The position numbers and the translations under genes are program-made. A stretch of 64,000 nt of DNA from Helicobacter cetorum (GTDB lineage Bacteria; Campylobacterota; Campylobacteria; Campylobacterales; DZAY01), in NCBI GenBank assembly GCA_022729735.1, contig DZAY01000004.1:1-64000 (forward strand), in the 5' to 3' direction. The notes beneath the pieces were generated by a model, which was given only the letters and a program-made list of their open reading frames with translations, was not told where the DNA came from and did not search any database. Positions 8,079-16,801 of this stretch are shown here, one piece after another; positions within the stretch are counted from its first letter, which is position 1, and the number at the start of each line of letters is the position of its first letter.

Positions 8079-10354
8079 CTTTAACCTATACACATGGTGT
8101 ATTGAAATAGTGGTAATCTTACTGTTACACAAAAGAAAATTTATCTTTAACCTATACACATGGTGTATTGAAATGCTAATGAAATTTGTTTAATTTTAAT
8201 AAATGATTTGAACTTTAACCTATACACATGGTGTATTGAAATTTTATAAGAATATCTATTTTTTCTGATAAGAGTTTACTTTAACCTATACACATGGTGT
8301 ATTGAAATCTTGAAGCAAAAGATAAAACACCCATTTGTTATAATCTTTAACCTATACACATGGTGTATTGAAATATAAACTCTATATTGCAAACGATAAA
8401 AAGATAAAACTTTAACCTATACACATGGTGTATTGAAATACAGGTGCAACACTTACCCAAGTTCCATTAATTTTGACTTTAACCTATACACATGGTGTAT
8501 TGAAATACAGCTATATATGATAGTGGAGAAGGTCCTGGTCTACTTTAACCTATACACATGGTGTATTGAAATTTGGGGGAGCTGGAAGCAGTGAAGCTGG
8601 AAGCAGTGCTTTAACCTATACACATGGTGTATTGAAATTTTTCTTTTATGATTAGAGGATTTTTAAATATTTTTGCTTTAACCTATACACATGGTGTATT
8701 GAAATTTTTGAACAAAATTTGTATCCCTTGACAAAAAATTTCTTTAACCTATACACATGGTGTATTGAAATTGAAAAGTAATCTTAAAAGTATTACTAAC
8801 TTGTTTAAACTTTAACCTATACACATGGTGTATTGAAATGTCGTTGGTCTGACAAGTGAAATTAATAATAAAAACTTTAACCTATACACATGGTGTATTG
8901 AAATCTTGGTGAGTATTTAAATGCTCACCAAATTCTTTTCTTTAACCTATACACATGGTGTATTGAAATAAATTGTAGAAAAAGACCAAGCGGAGCGATA
9001 CTTTACCTTTAACCTATACACATGGTGTATTGAAATGCTCCAGCAACAAGTGGCAAAGCTGTTGTTAGGATAGCTTTAACCTATACACATGGTGTATTGA
9101 AATCCTAATAAAAATGGGTCTATAACTCCCATTTTTATTACTTTAACCTATACACATGGTGTATTGAAATACATATGTTAAAAAGTCTATTTGATGAAGG
9201 GTTAACTTTAACCTATACACATGGTGTATTGAAATTTTTAGATGTTTGCCTCCAATATCGGAAAGATTTCTTTAACCTATACACATGGTGTATTGAAATT
9301 ACTTAAAAGTAGAGGCTTTACGGCTTTTATTGGTCTTTAACCTATACACATGGTGTATTGAAATTTAACACCCATTTTGGTAAATACTCCAAATGGGCTT
9401 ACTTTAACCTATACACATGGTGTATTGAAATAGAGATGTTAAAAAGTCTATTTGATGAAGGGTTAATCCTTTAACCTATACACATGGTGTATTGAAATTA
9501 GATAGTGCCAAAAATTTCATAACTGGCGATAGAGCTTTAACCTATACACATGGTGTATTGAAATATTCCTCTTTTAATTTTTTTTTAATTTAATTGATGT
9601 CTTTAACCTATACACATGGTGTATTGAAATACTTCTTTTAGTTTGCTTTGAAGTTGTCTAATTTGTCTTTAACCTATACACATGGTGTATTGAAATGTTG
9701 GTAATGGTGGAGGAACTTATGACCCAAACATTCTTTAACCTATACACATGGTGTATTGAAATCTTTGCCGACTGGTTTTAGTGAGGATATGATGGCAAAC
9801 TTTAACCTATACACATGGTGTATTGAAATCCTATTAAAACTTTTAAAAATAATGTTCCCTCTCCTTTAACCTATACACATGGTGTATTGAAATTTGATTA
9901 ACTTGATAGATGGCTCTAAAACTCTATCTTCTTTAACCTATACACATGGTGTATTGAAATCAAGCCCCTTTTAATTTTGCAGAAGTTGCGACTGGCTTTA
10001 ACCTATACACATGGTGTATTGAAATAATCTTAATCCTAATTCTAATAAATCTCGTGTTTTACTTTAACCTATACACATGGTGTATTGAAATAGCTCTAAA
10101 AGCTTATTAAATACATCATCAATTGTAGCTTTAACCTATACACATGGTGTATTGAAATTCGATTATTGATGATTGAAATAACTCCGAGAAGAAGCTTTAA
10201 CCTATACACATGGTGTATTGAAATTTTACTCTTATCTCAACTTTTTTAGTTGCGCTGAAGCTTTAACCTATACACATGGTGTATTGAAATGTATTAACAA
10301 TACTACTATTTTTTTTACTAATAACTTTAACCTATACACATGGTGTATTGAAAT
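8079..10354 (+). CRISPR. CRISPR array, 35 repeats of 30 nt, 34 spacers
   Basis: By reading I count 35 copies of the same repeat, starting CTTTAACCTATACACATGGT and ending GTATTGAAAT, with no variant, including the last copy. Spacers are 34-38 nt. The repeat holds a perfect six-base stem ATACAC/GTGTAT around ATG. The ATTGAAAT end is the expected eight-base 5' handle of type I-B crRNA, so transcription runs left to right from the leader. Spacers at 9171-9205 and 9432-9468 are near-duplicates. Those at 8905-8939, 9104-9140 and 9365-9401 are hairpins. An intact cas1-cas2 pair sits upstream. Confidence 0.99.
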
Positions 10355-10357
10355 ACA

Positions 10358-10374
10358 ACCAAACGATTGTTTGA
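10358..10374. promoter_or_regulatory. Second copy of probable TetR operator, beside the array end
   Basis: The sequence CCAAACGATTGTTTGA (10359-10374) matches 14 of 16 bases of the palindrome just upstream of tetR. It begins only a few bases after the final CRISPR repeat and lies downstream of the tetR stop. Shape and similarity make regulator binding likely. What it controls is unclear, because no gene starts here. Confidence 0.55.
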
Positions 10375-10393
10375 CTAAATAAACCAAAAAAAA

Positions 10394-10951
10394 TTATTCA
10401 ACTAATTTGATAATTTTTTCACCGACTTTTAAATACTCCGTAGATGAACCATACAAATTCATCATCATAATCGCACCTTGAGTTAAAGCCACATACTCTT
10501 TTGCTAAAGAGAGAGCTTCAGAGGAAGAGTATTTTGATTCTAAAATTTTGGCAAGTGCATTTTCCCAAGCCAAAAAGTAAGATTTTATCTCCTCTTTAAA
10601 TGGTTGGTTTTCATAAGAAACTTCCAAAGCGAGATTACCAAGTAAACAACCACCCTCACTATGCAAGAAATAATCATCTGTTTTTTTGACAAAAAGTTTT
10701 AACTTTTGTATATCCGACAAATCAGTTTTATTGGCAATACTGTAGATATTCTCTTGAAAATATTCGTGAATATATCTCAAAGATTCCAAACCAATCTCAT
10801 CTTTACTTTTAAAATAGTGATAGATACTCCCTTTGATAAGCCCACAAGCATCGGCAATATTTGACATAGAAGTGTTGTAATATCCACGAATTTTAAAAAG
10901 TTTGATAGACTCTTTTAAAATTTCCTCTTTTGATGTTTTTTTAATTGCCAT
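10394..10951 (-). CDS. TetR-family transcriptional repressor
   Basis: The protein (185 residues from the ATG at 10951) has an N-terminal helix-turn-helix: SKEEILKESIKLFKIRGYYN, then SNIADACGLIKGSIYHYFKS, then KDEIGLESL, the standard TetR arrangement. The C-terminal ligand domain has no recognisable effector signature. A longer version from TTG 10966 would run into the operator, so the ATG is preferred. It probably represses itself through the palindrome at 10963-10978. No efflux or enzyme partner gene is adjacent, which is unusual for the family. Confidence 0.88.
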   Translation of the reverse strand: MAIKKTSKEEILKESIKLFKIRGYYNTSMSNIADACGLIKGSIYHYFKSKDEIGLESLRYIHEYFQENIYSIANKTDLSDIQKLKLFVKKTDDYFLHSEGGCLLGNLALEVSYENQPFKEEIKSYFLAWENALAKILESKYSSSEALSLAKEYVALTQGAIMMMNLYGSSTEYLKVGEKIIKLVE

Positions 10952-10962
10952 AGTTTTCTTTC

Positions 10963-10978
10963 CCAAACGGTTGTTTGG
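10963..10978. promoter_or_regulatory. Probable TetR operator upstream of tetR
   Basis: A 16-base sequence CCAAACGGTTGTTTGG with perfect six-base arms lies 12 bases upstream of the tetR ATG, in the position expected for autoregulation. A near copy lies beyond the 3' end of the gene. Confidence 0.7.
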
Positions 10979-10989
10979 TAAAATTGTAG

Positions 10990-11661
10990 CTATGAATAGC
11001 TTAAATATTTATATCTTTTACAATTCTTTTGCCAATTTTGAAGTGTTAATTGTCTTTTTGATACTTTTTTGAGTTTTGAAAGCTTTTTTGATACCATTTC
11101 TACCCATTCAGCTTGCTTATTAGATGTCCTTGGCAGAGGATGATAATAAGCATACTTTTCACTATCTTTTTTTAACCCAATAGGACATGGATGTTTTATT
11201 TTGTAAATAGCTAATTTAGCAAGTTCAGTTAATGACGAATTCACACCCCAAGCATATATTATTGGAACATCTTTAATGAATAATGAGTTGAAGTCTTTTT
11301 TTCTTTTACTGCCAAAAATCGTATGAGGAATATCTTTTGATTTTTCCGATTTTATAAAAGCATACAGCTCTTTTGAATTTGGTGTTCTTAAATCGGAAAG
11401 ATTTAAAATGCGTGCATATTCAAACGAAGCTTTTCTCATTACTTTCATAATTTGATCTTGTGTTCTATCTGGTACGGCAACTGAAGGCTTAGTGTTATTA
11501 TCATTTTTATCTACGGGATATGATGAGCCAGGATTCATCATAACAACCATGAGATCAGGATTTGTTTTTTTCGATGTTTTAAGTTTTATATCAAGATATT
11601 TTCTAAATTTATAATCATTAATTGTATAAAATAAACCGATTACTTCAAATTTATCTTTCAT
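10990..11661 (-). CDS. DUF1643-like protein
   Basis: The 223-residue protein has LMVVMMNPGSSYPVD near 37-51, then an Asp-Arg-Thr segment, KVMRKASFEYARILNLSDLR, and VPIIYAWGVNSS. This order (LNPS-like loop, a polar D/R patch, then an N-L-x-D-L segment and a strand ending in W-G) resembles the DUF1643 family, whose biochemical role is not established. It sits alone between tetR and a nuclease-like gene on the same strand. The family call is tentative. Confidence 0.5.
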   Translation of the reverse strand: MKDKFEVIGLFYTINDYKFRKYLDIKLKTSKKTNPDLMVVMMNPGSSYPVDKNDNNTKPSVAVPDRTQDQIMKVMRKASFEYARILNLSDLRTPNSKELYAFIKSEKSKDIPHTIFGSKRKKDFNSLFIKDVPIIYAWGVNSSLTELAKLAIYKIKHPCPIGLKKDSEKYAYYHPLPRTSNKQAEWVEMVSKKLSKLKKVSKRQLTLQNWQKNCKRYKYLSYS

Positions 11662-11714
11662 CTAGTGTATCCTTTTATGTATAATATTTATCTTCAATGT
11701 GTTACTAAGCATCT

Positions 11715-12662
11715 TCATGTAAATAATTTTTCTAAAGCTGAATCAAAACCGTTAAAAACCTCACCTAATATTTCAAATCTTTCATCGCTTAATTCTTCAG
11801 GAGCAATAACTTGTATCTTCATATTTCTATAAAAAGCACCATCTTGTACCCATGTTGGTATATTTGCCATAAAACAAATTGCTAAAGAAAAATCAATACA
11901 TTTATTATTATATTCATCTATTGTTTTTTGATTTCTTTTTATAAAATTATGTACGGAAAGTTCCAGTAAATATTTAGCTATAGCTACATTGGGTAGTTCT
12001 TTTTTTATCATATCTATATAAATACAATTAGATATATCCACAAAAATTAATCCATGCTCATTTTCTTTGAAGCTTATTTTTTCCAATTGTTTTTTTACTT
12101 TTGACAATTGCTTTTGTAGGTTTTTTTCAGATGATAGTCTCTTGCATTCTCCAAAAACTTTAATACTATTTTTTTCAACAACTACATCGGTTAAAGTCTC
12201 AAAATTTATTTTATACTCCAAATTATAAAAATATGAAATTATTAATAGCTCAAATAATATATCTCTTGCATGAGCTGATTCATTTTTTGGATTTTCAGTT
12301 AGTAGTTCTTGTCCAGTTATAACTTTTTGCAACCTATCTTTTAAGGCAATATTTTTTTCTTGTTGCAGTGTTTTATAAATGATTACAATTTCAAAAACTT
12401 CTTTTAATGACTCTGTTAAAATTAAAAATTTTTCTAAAGTTTTGTTATATAAATCTTCAGGTAAAACTATTTCAGAAAAATCATTTATATTTTTATCTTT
12501 TAAAAAACTTGATAGTTCTTTATTGTTATAAAAGTCATTAATTAATTTTTCATATTTAGCATATCTCGAATTATGTGCATTAATACCATAAGATGAAAGC
12601 CATTCCAAGACACTTGGCATTTGAGATATAATTTCATTATATTCGTTGGATTCAATACTCAT
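11715..12662 (-). CDS. Uncharacterised protein with a PD-(D/E)XK nuclease-like pattern
   Basis: I do not recognise this 315-residue protein as a named family. The central part reads AHARDILFELLIISYFYN (about 129-146), then TLTDVVVEKNSIKVFGECKR (about 155-175), then a Lys-rich helix. A helix glutamate, an aspartate at the start of a strand and E-x-K at the end of the next strand form the active-site pattern of PD-(D/E)XK nucleases. The N-terminus is helical; a short I-F/V-D-I strand follows later. Its place beside a CRISPR locus suggests a defence or mobile origin, which is inference. Confidence 0.5.
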   Translation of the reverse strand: MSIESNEYNEIISQMPSVLEWLSSYGINAHNSRYAKYEKLINDFYNNKELSSFLKDKNINDFSEIVLPEDLYNKTLEKFLILTESLKEVFEIVIIYKTLQQEKNIALKDRLQKVITGQELLTENPKNESAHARDILFELLIISYFYNLEYKINFETLTDVVVEKNSIKVFGECKRLSSEKNLQKQLSKVKKQLEKISFKENEHGLIFVDISNCIYIDMIKKELPNVAIAKYLLELSVHNFIKRNQKTIDEYNNKCIDFSLAICFMANIPTWVQDGAFYRNMKIQVIAPEELSDERFEILGEVFNGFDSALEKLFT

Positions 12663-12786
12663 ATGTTTCCCTTAGCATTTATAACTATTTATTGAACACA
12701 CATTGTATAAAAAACACACTAAAACTAACAAATAACATAGATAAAATAAGCATTTGCGAGTTTATCACACTATAAAACCTCTTAAG

Positions 12787-12927
12787 TTATTTCTCAAATT
12801 TACCTATCTTTTTTGTCGTATCATAAACCAATTCCCAATAGTTATTATTGTTATAACTAAACTCTTGTATCACTTCAAGTCCTAGTTTTTTGGTATGAGT
12901 TTTTACAATTGCTCTTATAATAATTTT
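12787..12927 (-). pseudogene. Probable gene remnant (C-terminal fragment) in a gene-poor stretch
   Basis: The stretch 12663-12984 has no intact gene. On the minus strand an open segment of about 46 codons ends KKIGKFEK and contains KTHTKKLGLEVIQEF and NNNNYWELVYDTT, which look like real protein. It has no start codon and is cut upstream by an in-frame TAG. It is best read as the tail of a decayed gene. The parent family is not recognised, and chance remains possible. Confidence 0.35.
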
Positions 12928-12984
12928 CTAAAAGATACCATACTCGACTTTGCAAATTTTAAATATGGCATTTTTTACTCCATT

Positions 12985-13761
12985 TTAAACTTTAGAACTT
13001 TTATAAGCTTTTTTATCTAAATACATTTTATCATCTGCAATATCTATAATTTGCGATACATTATCACAAACTTTAAAAGAGCTGTAACCAACCGAAAAAC
13101 TAATACTAAAAATATGTTCTCTAAATTTTAAATTTTTTACTCTTAACTCATCTTTTGCATCTTTTAAACTCTGTTCTACATCTTTATCAGATTTTTGTTC
13201 ATCAAATAGTATAAAAAACTCATCTCCACCATATCTAACAACATAATCTCCATATTTTTCTAATATTGATGATAAGTAAGTTAGAATTTTATCGCCAACA
13301 ATATGTCCATATTTATCATTTATTGCTTTGAAATCATTTAAATCTATAATAGCTAAATAACCATTTTTTAGAAATTTTCCATCACTTCCAATATAGTTAT
13401 CATTAAACCATTTTCTATTATAAGATTTAGTAAGCTCATCTCTATATACAACCTCTTTTAATTTTTCAATCTCTTGTTTTAGTTTAGAAGTTTCAGATAA
13501 AGACTCTTCTAATAGAGCTTTATTACTACTTTTTATAGCCTCCATAGCTTTACCAGTAGTTTTATCAAGCTGAATAATCTTATTTTCTGTCTCTTGATTT
13601 AACTTTGTTACTTGTTCTAAATTTTTTAGAATATACTCTTCAACTTTTTCACTTTCACTATTTTCATCACATTTGCAATCATACTTTTTAGCTAAATCTA
13701 AAAATAGACTGTTATAAACCTTTGGAGTTACAATATCAAGTTTTGAAATTATAAATTTCAT
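12985..13761 (-). CDS. Diguanylate cyclase (GGDEF domain)
   Basis: The enzyme makes the second messenger c-di-GMP from two GTP. The 258-residue soluble protein has an N-terminal region of about 100 residues with no known sensor fold, a coiled-coil stretch (about 75-105) and then a GGDEF domain opening YRDELTKSYNRKWFND. The signature RYGGDEFFILF near 185 is intact. The inhibitory I-site normally reads R-x-x-D five residues upstream; here it is K-x-x-D (KYGD), so product feedback may be weak. An AAGGA is close to the ATG. It follows lpxK by 23 bases. Confidence 0.9.
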   Translation of the reverse strand: MKFIISKLDIVTPKVYNSLFLDLAKKYDCKCDENSESEKVEEYILKNLEQVTKLNQETENKIIQLDKTTGKAMEAIKSSNKALLEESLSETSKLKQEIEKLKEVVYRDELTKSYNRKWFNDNYIGSDGKFLKNGYLAIIDLNDFKAINDKYGHIVGDKILTYLSSILEKYGDYVVRYGGDEFFILFDEQKSDKDVEQSLKDAKDELRVKNLKFREHIFSISFSVGYSSFKVCDNVSQIIDIADDKMYLDKKAYKSSKV

Positions 13762-13784
13762 ATCCTTGACTAATTCGTTTTAAA

Positions 13785-14717
13785 TCATCTATCATGGTTT
13801 GTCCTAAATTTTAAATAGTAATTTTTTACACTCTCTTTAATTGTATCAGAAATTTGAAGTTCTAATTTCAAAATCGATAATTCCAATTCAAAATTTCTCA
13901 TTTTAACCTCATCTTTTGTTGTTGTAAGTATGCTTTCTGCACTATATTTTTTTAAAATATCAACTAACTCATTTTTGCTAAAATAGTGATGGTCTAAAAA
14001 ATACTCTTTTGCAATAACTTTATATTTGTCTAAAAATTTATCTAACCGTTTTGGATTTGAAATAGCTGTTACTAAAACCATTTTATCAGTTATGTTTTCT
14101 ATATAAACTTTTCTAAAAAAATCTATCTCTTCTATTGCAATAATATTTGCAAATTTTTTGACAAATAGTGGTAATCTTAACGAACCAGATGGAATTGGAA
14201 ATGGATTTTTTAACTCTTTTGGAAATAGTAAAATATCAAATTTAACAAATCTATGCCTAAAACCATCATCTAAAAATATAATATCTGAATTTAAACTTTT
14301 AGCTTTAATAATCGCTTCTTCTCTATTTTCAGCTACTATAACTGTGCTATTTGGAAGAGATTTTGCAATCAACATTGCTTCATCTCCACTAATATCCACA
14401 TCTACTTTTATATCTCCAAAAAGTGAAACAATAGTTAAACCTTTTGATTTACGACCATAACCTCTTAAAATAATTGAACTATTTGGATAATCTTTTGCTA
14501 ACTCTATTACAAAAGGTGTTTTGCCACTTCCACCAATACTTAAATTGCCTATACTAATAATTGGAATATTAAAATCTTTTTTTTGTTTGAGAAGAGTAAT
14601 AAGTGAAATAATAGAGTAAATTAGCGAGAAGGGAGTGAGAGAGTAAGATATAATTTTTTGAAATATAGAAGGAGAGAATAGATAACTCTCAATCCAATCT
14701 ACAACTCTCTGTTTCAC
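13785..14717 (-). CDS. lpxK: Tetraacyldisaccharide 4'-kinase
   Basis: LpxK phosphorylates the 4' position of the lipid A disaccharide at the inner membrane. The 310-residue protein has an N-terminal hydrophobic helix, the P-loop region IGNLSIGGSGKTPFVIELAK near 56-75, a glycine-rich RGYGRKSKG, and the FLDDGFRHR motif near 150-158. GTG at 14717 appears to be the start. It lies six bases after the aminotransferase gene, and the cluster with nadE is common in Campylobacterota. The length is close to the family norm. Confidence 0.93.
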   Translation of the reverse strand: MKQRVVDWIESYLFSPSIFQKIISYSLTPFSLIYSIISLITLLKQKKDFNIPIISIGNLSIGGSGKTPFVIELAKDYPNSSIILRGYGRKSKGLTIVSLFGDIKVDVDISGDEAMLIAKSLPNSTVIVAENREEAIIKAKSLNSDIIFLDDGFRHRFVKFDILLFPKELKNPFPIPSGSLRLPLFVKKFANIIAIEEIDFFRKVYIENITDKMVLVTAISNPKRLDKFLDKYKVIAKEYFLDHHYFSKNELVDILKKYSAESILTTTKDEVKMRNFELELSILKLELQISDTIKESVKNYYLKFRTNHDR

Positions 14718-14723
14718 ACTAAC

Positions 14724-15854
14724 TTATCTATTTTTTGATATATCAATTATCTGCTCACAAACATAAGAAACATCTTCATTACTCATAGTTGGATAGATTG
14801 GAATTGATAATATCTGTTGATAATTTCGTAAAGCTACTGGATAATCATTAACTCTCAAATTATATTTAGTTTTATAATAACTTAATAAATGAAGTGGAAT
14901 ATAATGAAGTCCAACTGATATTCCTTTTTCTTTTAGTTTTTTAGCAAATGAATCTCTATTTTTGTCAATTTTTATAATAAATTGTTGAAAAATATGGTCT
15001 CTTTTTACAACTGGAAGAGTTATATTTGGTAAAACTTTCAATTCATTGAAATATATATTTGCTATCTCTTTTCTTCGCTCTATCTGTTTTTCAACTTTTT
15101 TCAGTTGCACAATATTATAACTAGCTTCTAATTCGCTTAAATCATATTTGCAACCAATATCTACAACATCATAAACATAATCTAAATTACCATATTTATC
15201 CCAACCATTTGTAACTATTGCATGATTTCTAAGAAGCCTTGCTCTATTTGCTAACTCTTCATTATTTGTAATTAACATTCCACCATTAGCTAAAGCATGT
15301 TTTTGATTTGGATTAAAACTAAATACTGACATACAAGAGCCAGTTGAGCCAACTTTTCTATTATCATAAGATGCACCAAGTGCATTTGTTGCATCTTCTA
15401 TGATTTTAATTTTAAATTTTCTTGAAATTTCATAAAGTCTATACATATCAACTGGTTGTCCTGCTACATGACTAATAACTGCTGCTTTTAACTTTTTTGA
15501 CCTATTTTTTACTAATAGTTCTTCAAATTTATTTAAATCAATATTGAAATCATCACCATCAATATCTACAAAAATCGGTTCGGCATCAAAATGTCTAATA
15601 ACTTCTGGCACATTTACAAATGAATTTACAGAACAAATTATCTTATCACCCCGTTTTAAATCTATTGCACACATTGCTAAATGTAGTGATGCTGTGCCAC
15701 TAATTGTAGAGATAGAAAAATCACTTCTCACATAATCTCTAAAATTTTTTTCTAATTTTTCAATTTTAGACTCTTTTGATAGATTTAACACATCTTTTAT
15801 CTCATCTAACTCTTCAATTCCAACCTCTGGAGCACAAAATGGTATGTTTTTCAT
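14724..15854 (-). CDS. DegT/DnrJ/EryC1-family sugar aminotransferase
   Basis: These PLP enzymes aminate keto-sugar nucleotides for surface polysaccharides or glycoprotein glycans. The 376-residue protein has STISGTASLHLAMCA near 55, DATNALGASYDNRKVGS near 155-171, and the PLP-lysine region FSFNPNQKHALANGGMLIT near 180-198. The lysine is in the expected place after S-F-N-P-N-Q. It is like PglE/WecE-type enzymes, but the exact sugar cannot be read from sequence. It is flanked by lpxK and nadE in one operon. Confidence 0.85.
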   Translation of the reverse strand: MKNIPFCAPEVGIEELDEIKDVLNLSKESKIEKLEKNFRDYVRSDFSISTISGTASLHLAMCAIDLKRGDKIICSVNSFVNVPEVIRHFDAEPIFVDIDGDDFNIDLNKFEELLVKNRSKKLKAAVISHVAGQPVDMYRLYEISRKFKIKIIEDATNALGASYDNRKVGSTGSCMSVFSFNPNQKHALANGGMLITNNEELANRARLLRNHAIVTNGWDKYGNLDYVYDVVDIGCKYDLSELEASYNIVQLKKVEKQIERRKEIANIYFNELKVLPNITLPVVKRDHIFQQFIIKIDKNRDSFAKKLKEKGISVGLHYIPLHLLSYYKTKYNLRVNDYPVALRNYQQILSIPIYPTMSNEDVSYVCEQIIDISKNR

Positions 15855-15869
15855 AAAAAATCTCCTTTA

Positions 15870-16673
15870 TTAAAGTTTAATATCTCGTGGATACAAAAAA
15901 TCGTGTGTAACAGTTCTATTTGTAAGTTTTGCAATGAGAGGCATTTTTCGCTTAAATTGATTTTTATAAACTCTCTCAATAACCATATCTATGAGATTAC
16001 TATTAAATCCTAAAGCTCTCAACTCGCTCTCATTTAATCTATTATCAACAAACTCAATCAAAACTCTATCTATCTCATAATAACTAAATCCTAAATCTGC
16101 TTCATCGCTTTGTCCCTCAAAAAGGTCAGCTGATGGAGCTTTATTTATAATTTCATCTGGAACATTTAAAAATTTTGCAAACTCAAAAAGCTCACTTTTA
16201 TAAATATCTCCAATAGGATTAATCGCACTTGCTAAATCACCAAAAATTGTTCCATAACCAAGCATTAACTCACTCTTGTTACTTGTGCCAAGCACCAATG
16301 CTCCATCTCTTGCAGATATATCAAATAATATGCTCATTCGAACTCGAGCTGAAAAATTGCCAACTCTAAGTTTATTACTATAATCGCTAAAATAGCTATT
16401 TAGTAAAGGAGCTATTTCAACTAACTCATACAAAATATTAAATTTTTCACATAAGCTTTTTGCATCATCAATATTTTTTTGTGAAGAGAATTGTGAAGGC
16501 ATAATAACTGCTCTTAAATTTTCACCAAAAGCATCTTTTGCCAAAATAGCTACAACTGCTGAATCAAGCCCACCACTAAGACCTAAGACAACTTTTTTTA
16601 ATCCTGTTTTATTAACCTCATCTTGTAAAAAAAGAGTTAAAAATTTTTTAACCAGTTCCCACTTTTTTTTCAT
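15870..16673 (-). CDS. nadE: NAD synthetase, ammonia-type
   Basis: NadE converts deamido-NAD to NAD using ATP and ammonia. The 267-residue protein has the pyrophosphatase loop GLSGGLDSAVVAILAK near 29-44, GTSNKSELMLGYGTIFGDLA near 153-172 and the acceptor region DLFEGQSDEADLGFSY near 205-220. There is no N-terminal glutaminase domain, so free ammonia is the nitrogen donor. It heads the operon with the aminotransferase and lpxK. Confidence 0.95.
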   Translation of the reverse strand: MKKKWELVKKFLTLFLQDEVNKTGLKKVVLGLSGGLDSAVVAILAKDAFGENLRAVIMPSQFSSQKNIDDAKSLCEKFNILYELVEIAPLLNSYFSDYSNKLRVGNFSARVRMSILFDISARDGALVLGTSNKSELMLGYGTIFGDLASAINPIGDIYKSELFEFAKFLNVPDEIINKAPSADLFEGQSDEADLGFSYYEIDRVLIEFVDNRLNESELRALGFNSNLIDMVIERVYKNQFKRKMPLIAKLTNRTVTHDFLYPRDIKL

Positions 16674-16801
16674 ATAAATCCTTATATTGATAGCAAAAGC
16701 AGAATATTATATTAAAAAATTTGTTTAAATATAATAAATTTTCTTAAAAAATTTGTAAATTTAGATTTACTCAAGATAAAAATAAAGTTTCATCTAAACT
16801 T

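Noticed and set aside
13741-13796. Short frame beginning MIDDLKRISQGY between lpxK and the diguanylate cyclase
   Set aside because: It is only about 20 codons, overlaps both genes, and ends early in the cyclase gene; more likely spacer sequence than a gene.
14165-14178. A 13-base match between spacer 1 and the lpxK region (AGTGGTAATCTTA) as a self-target
   Set aside because: The match stops after 13 bases, and in AT-rich DNA a match of this length is expected by chance across 34 spacers and both strands.
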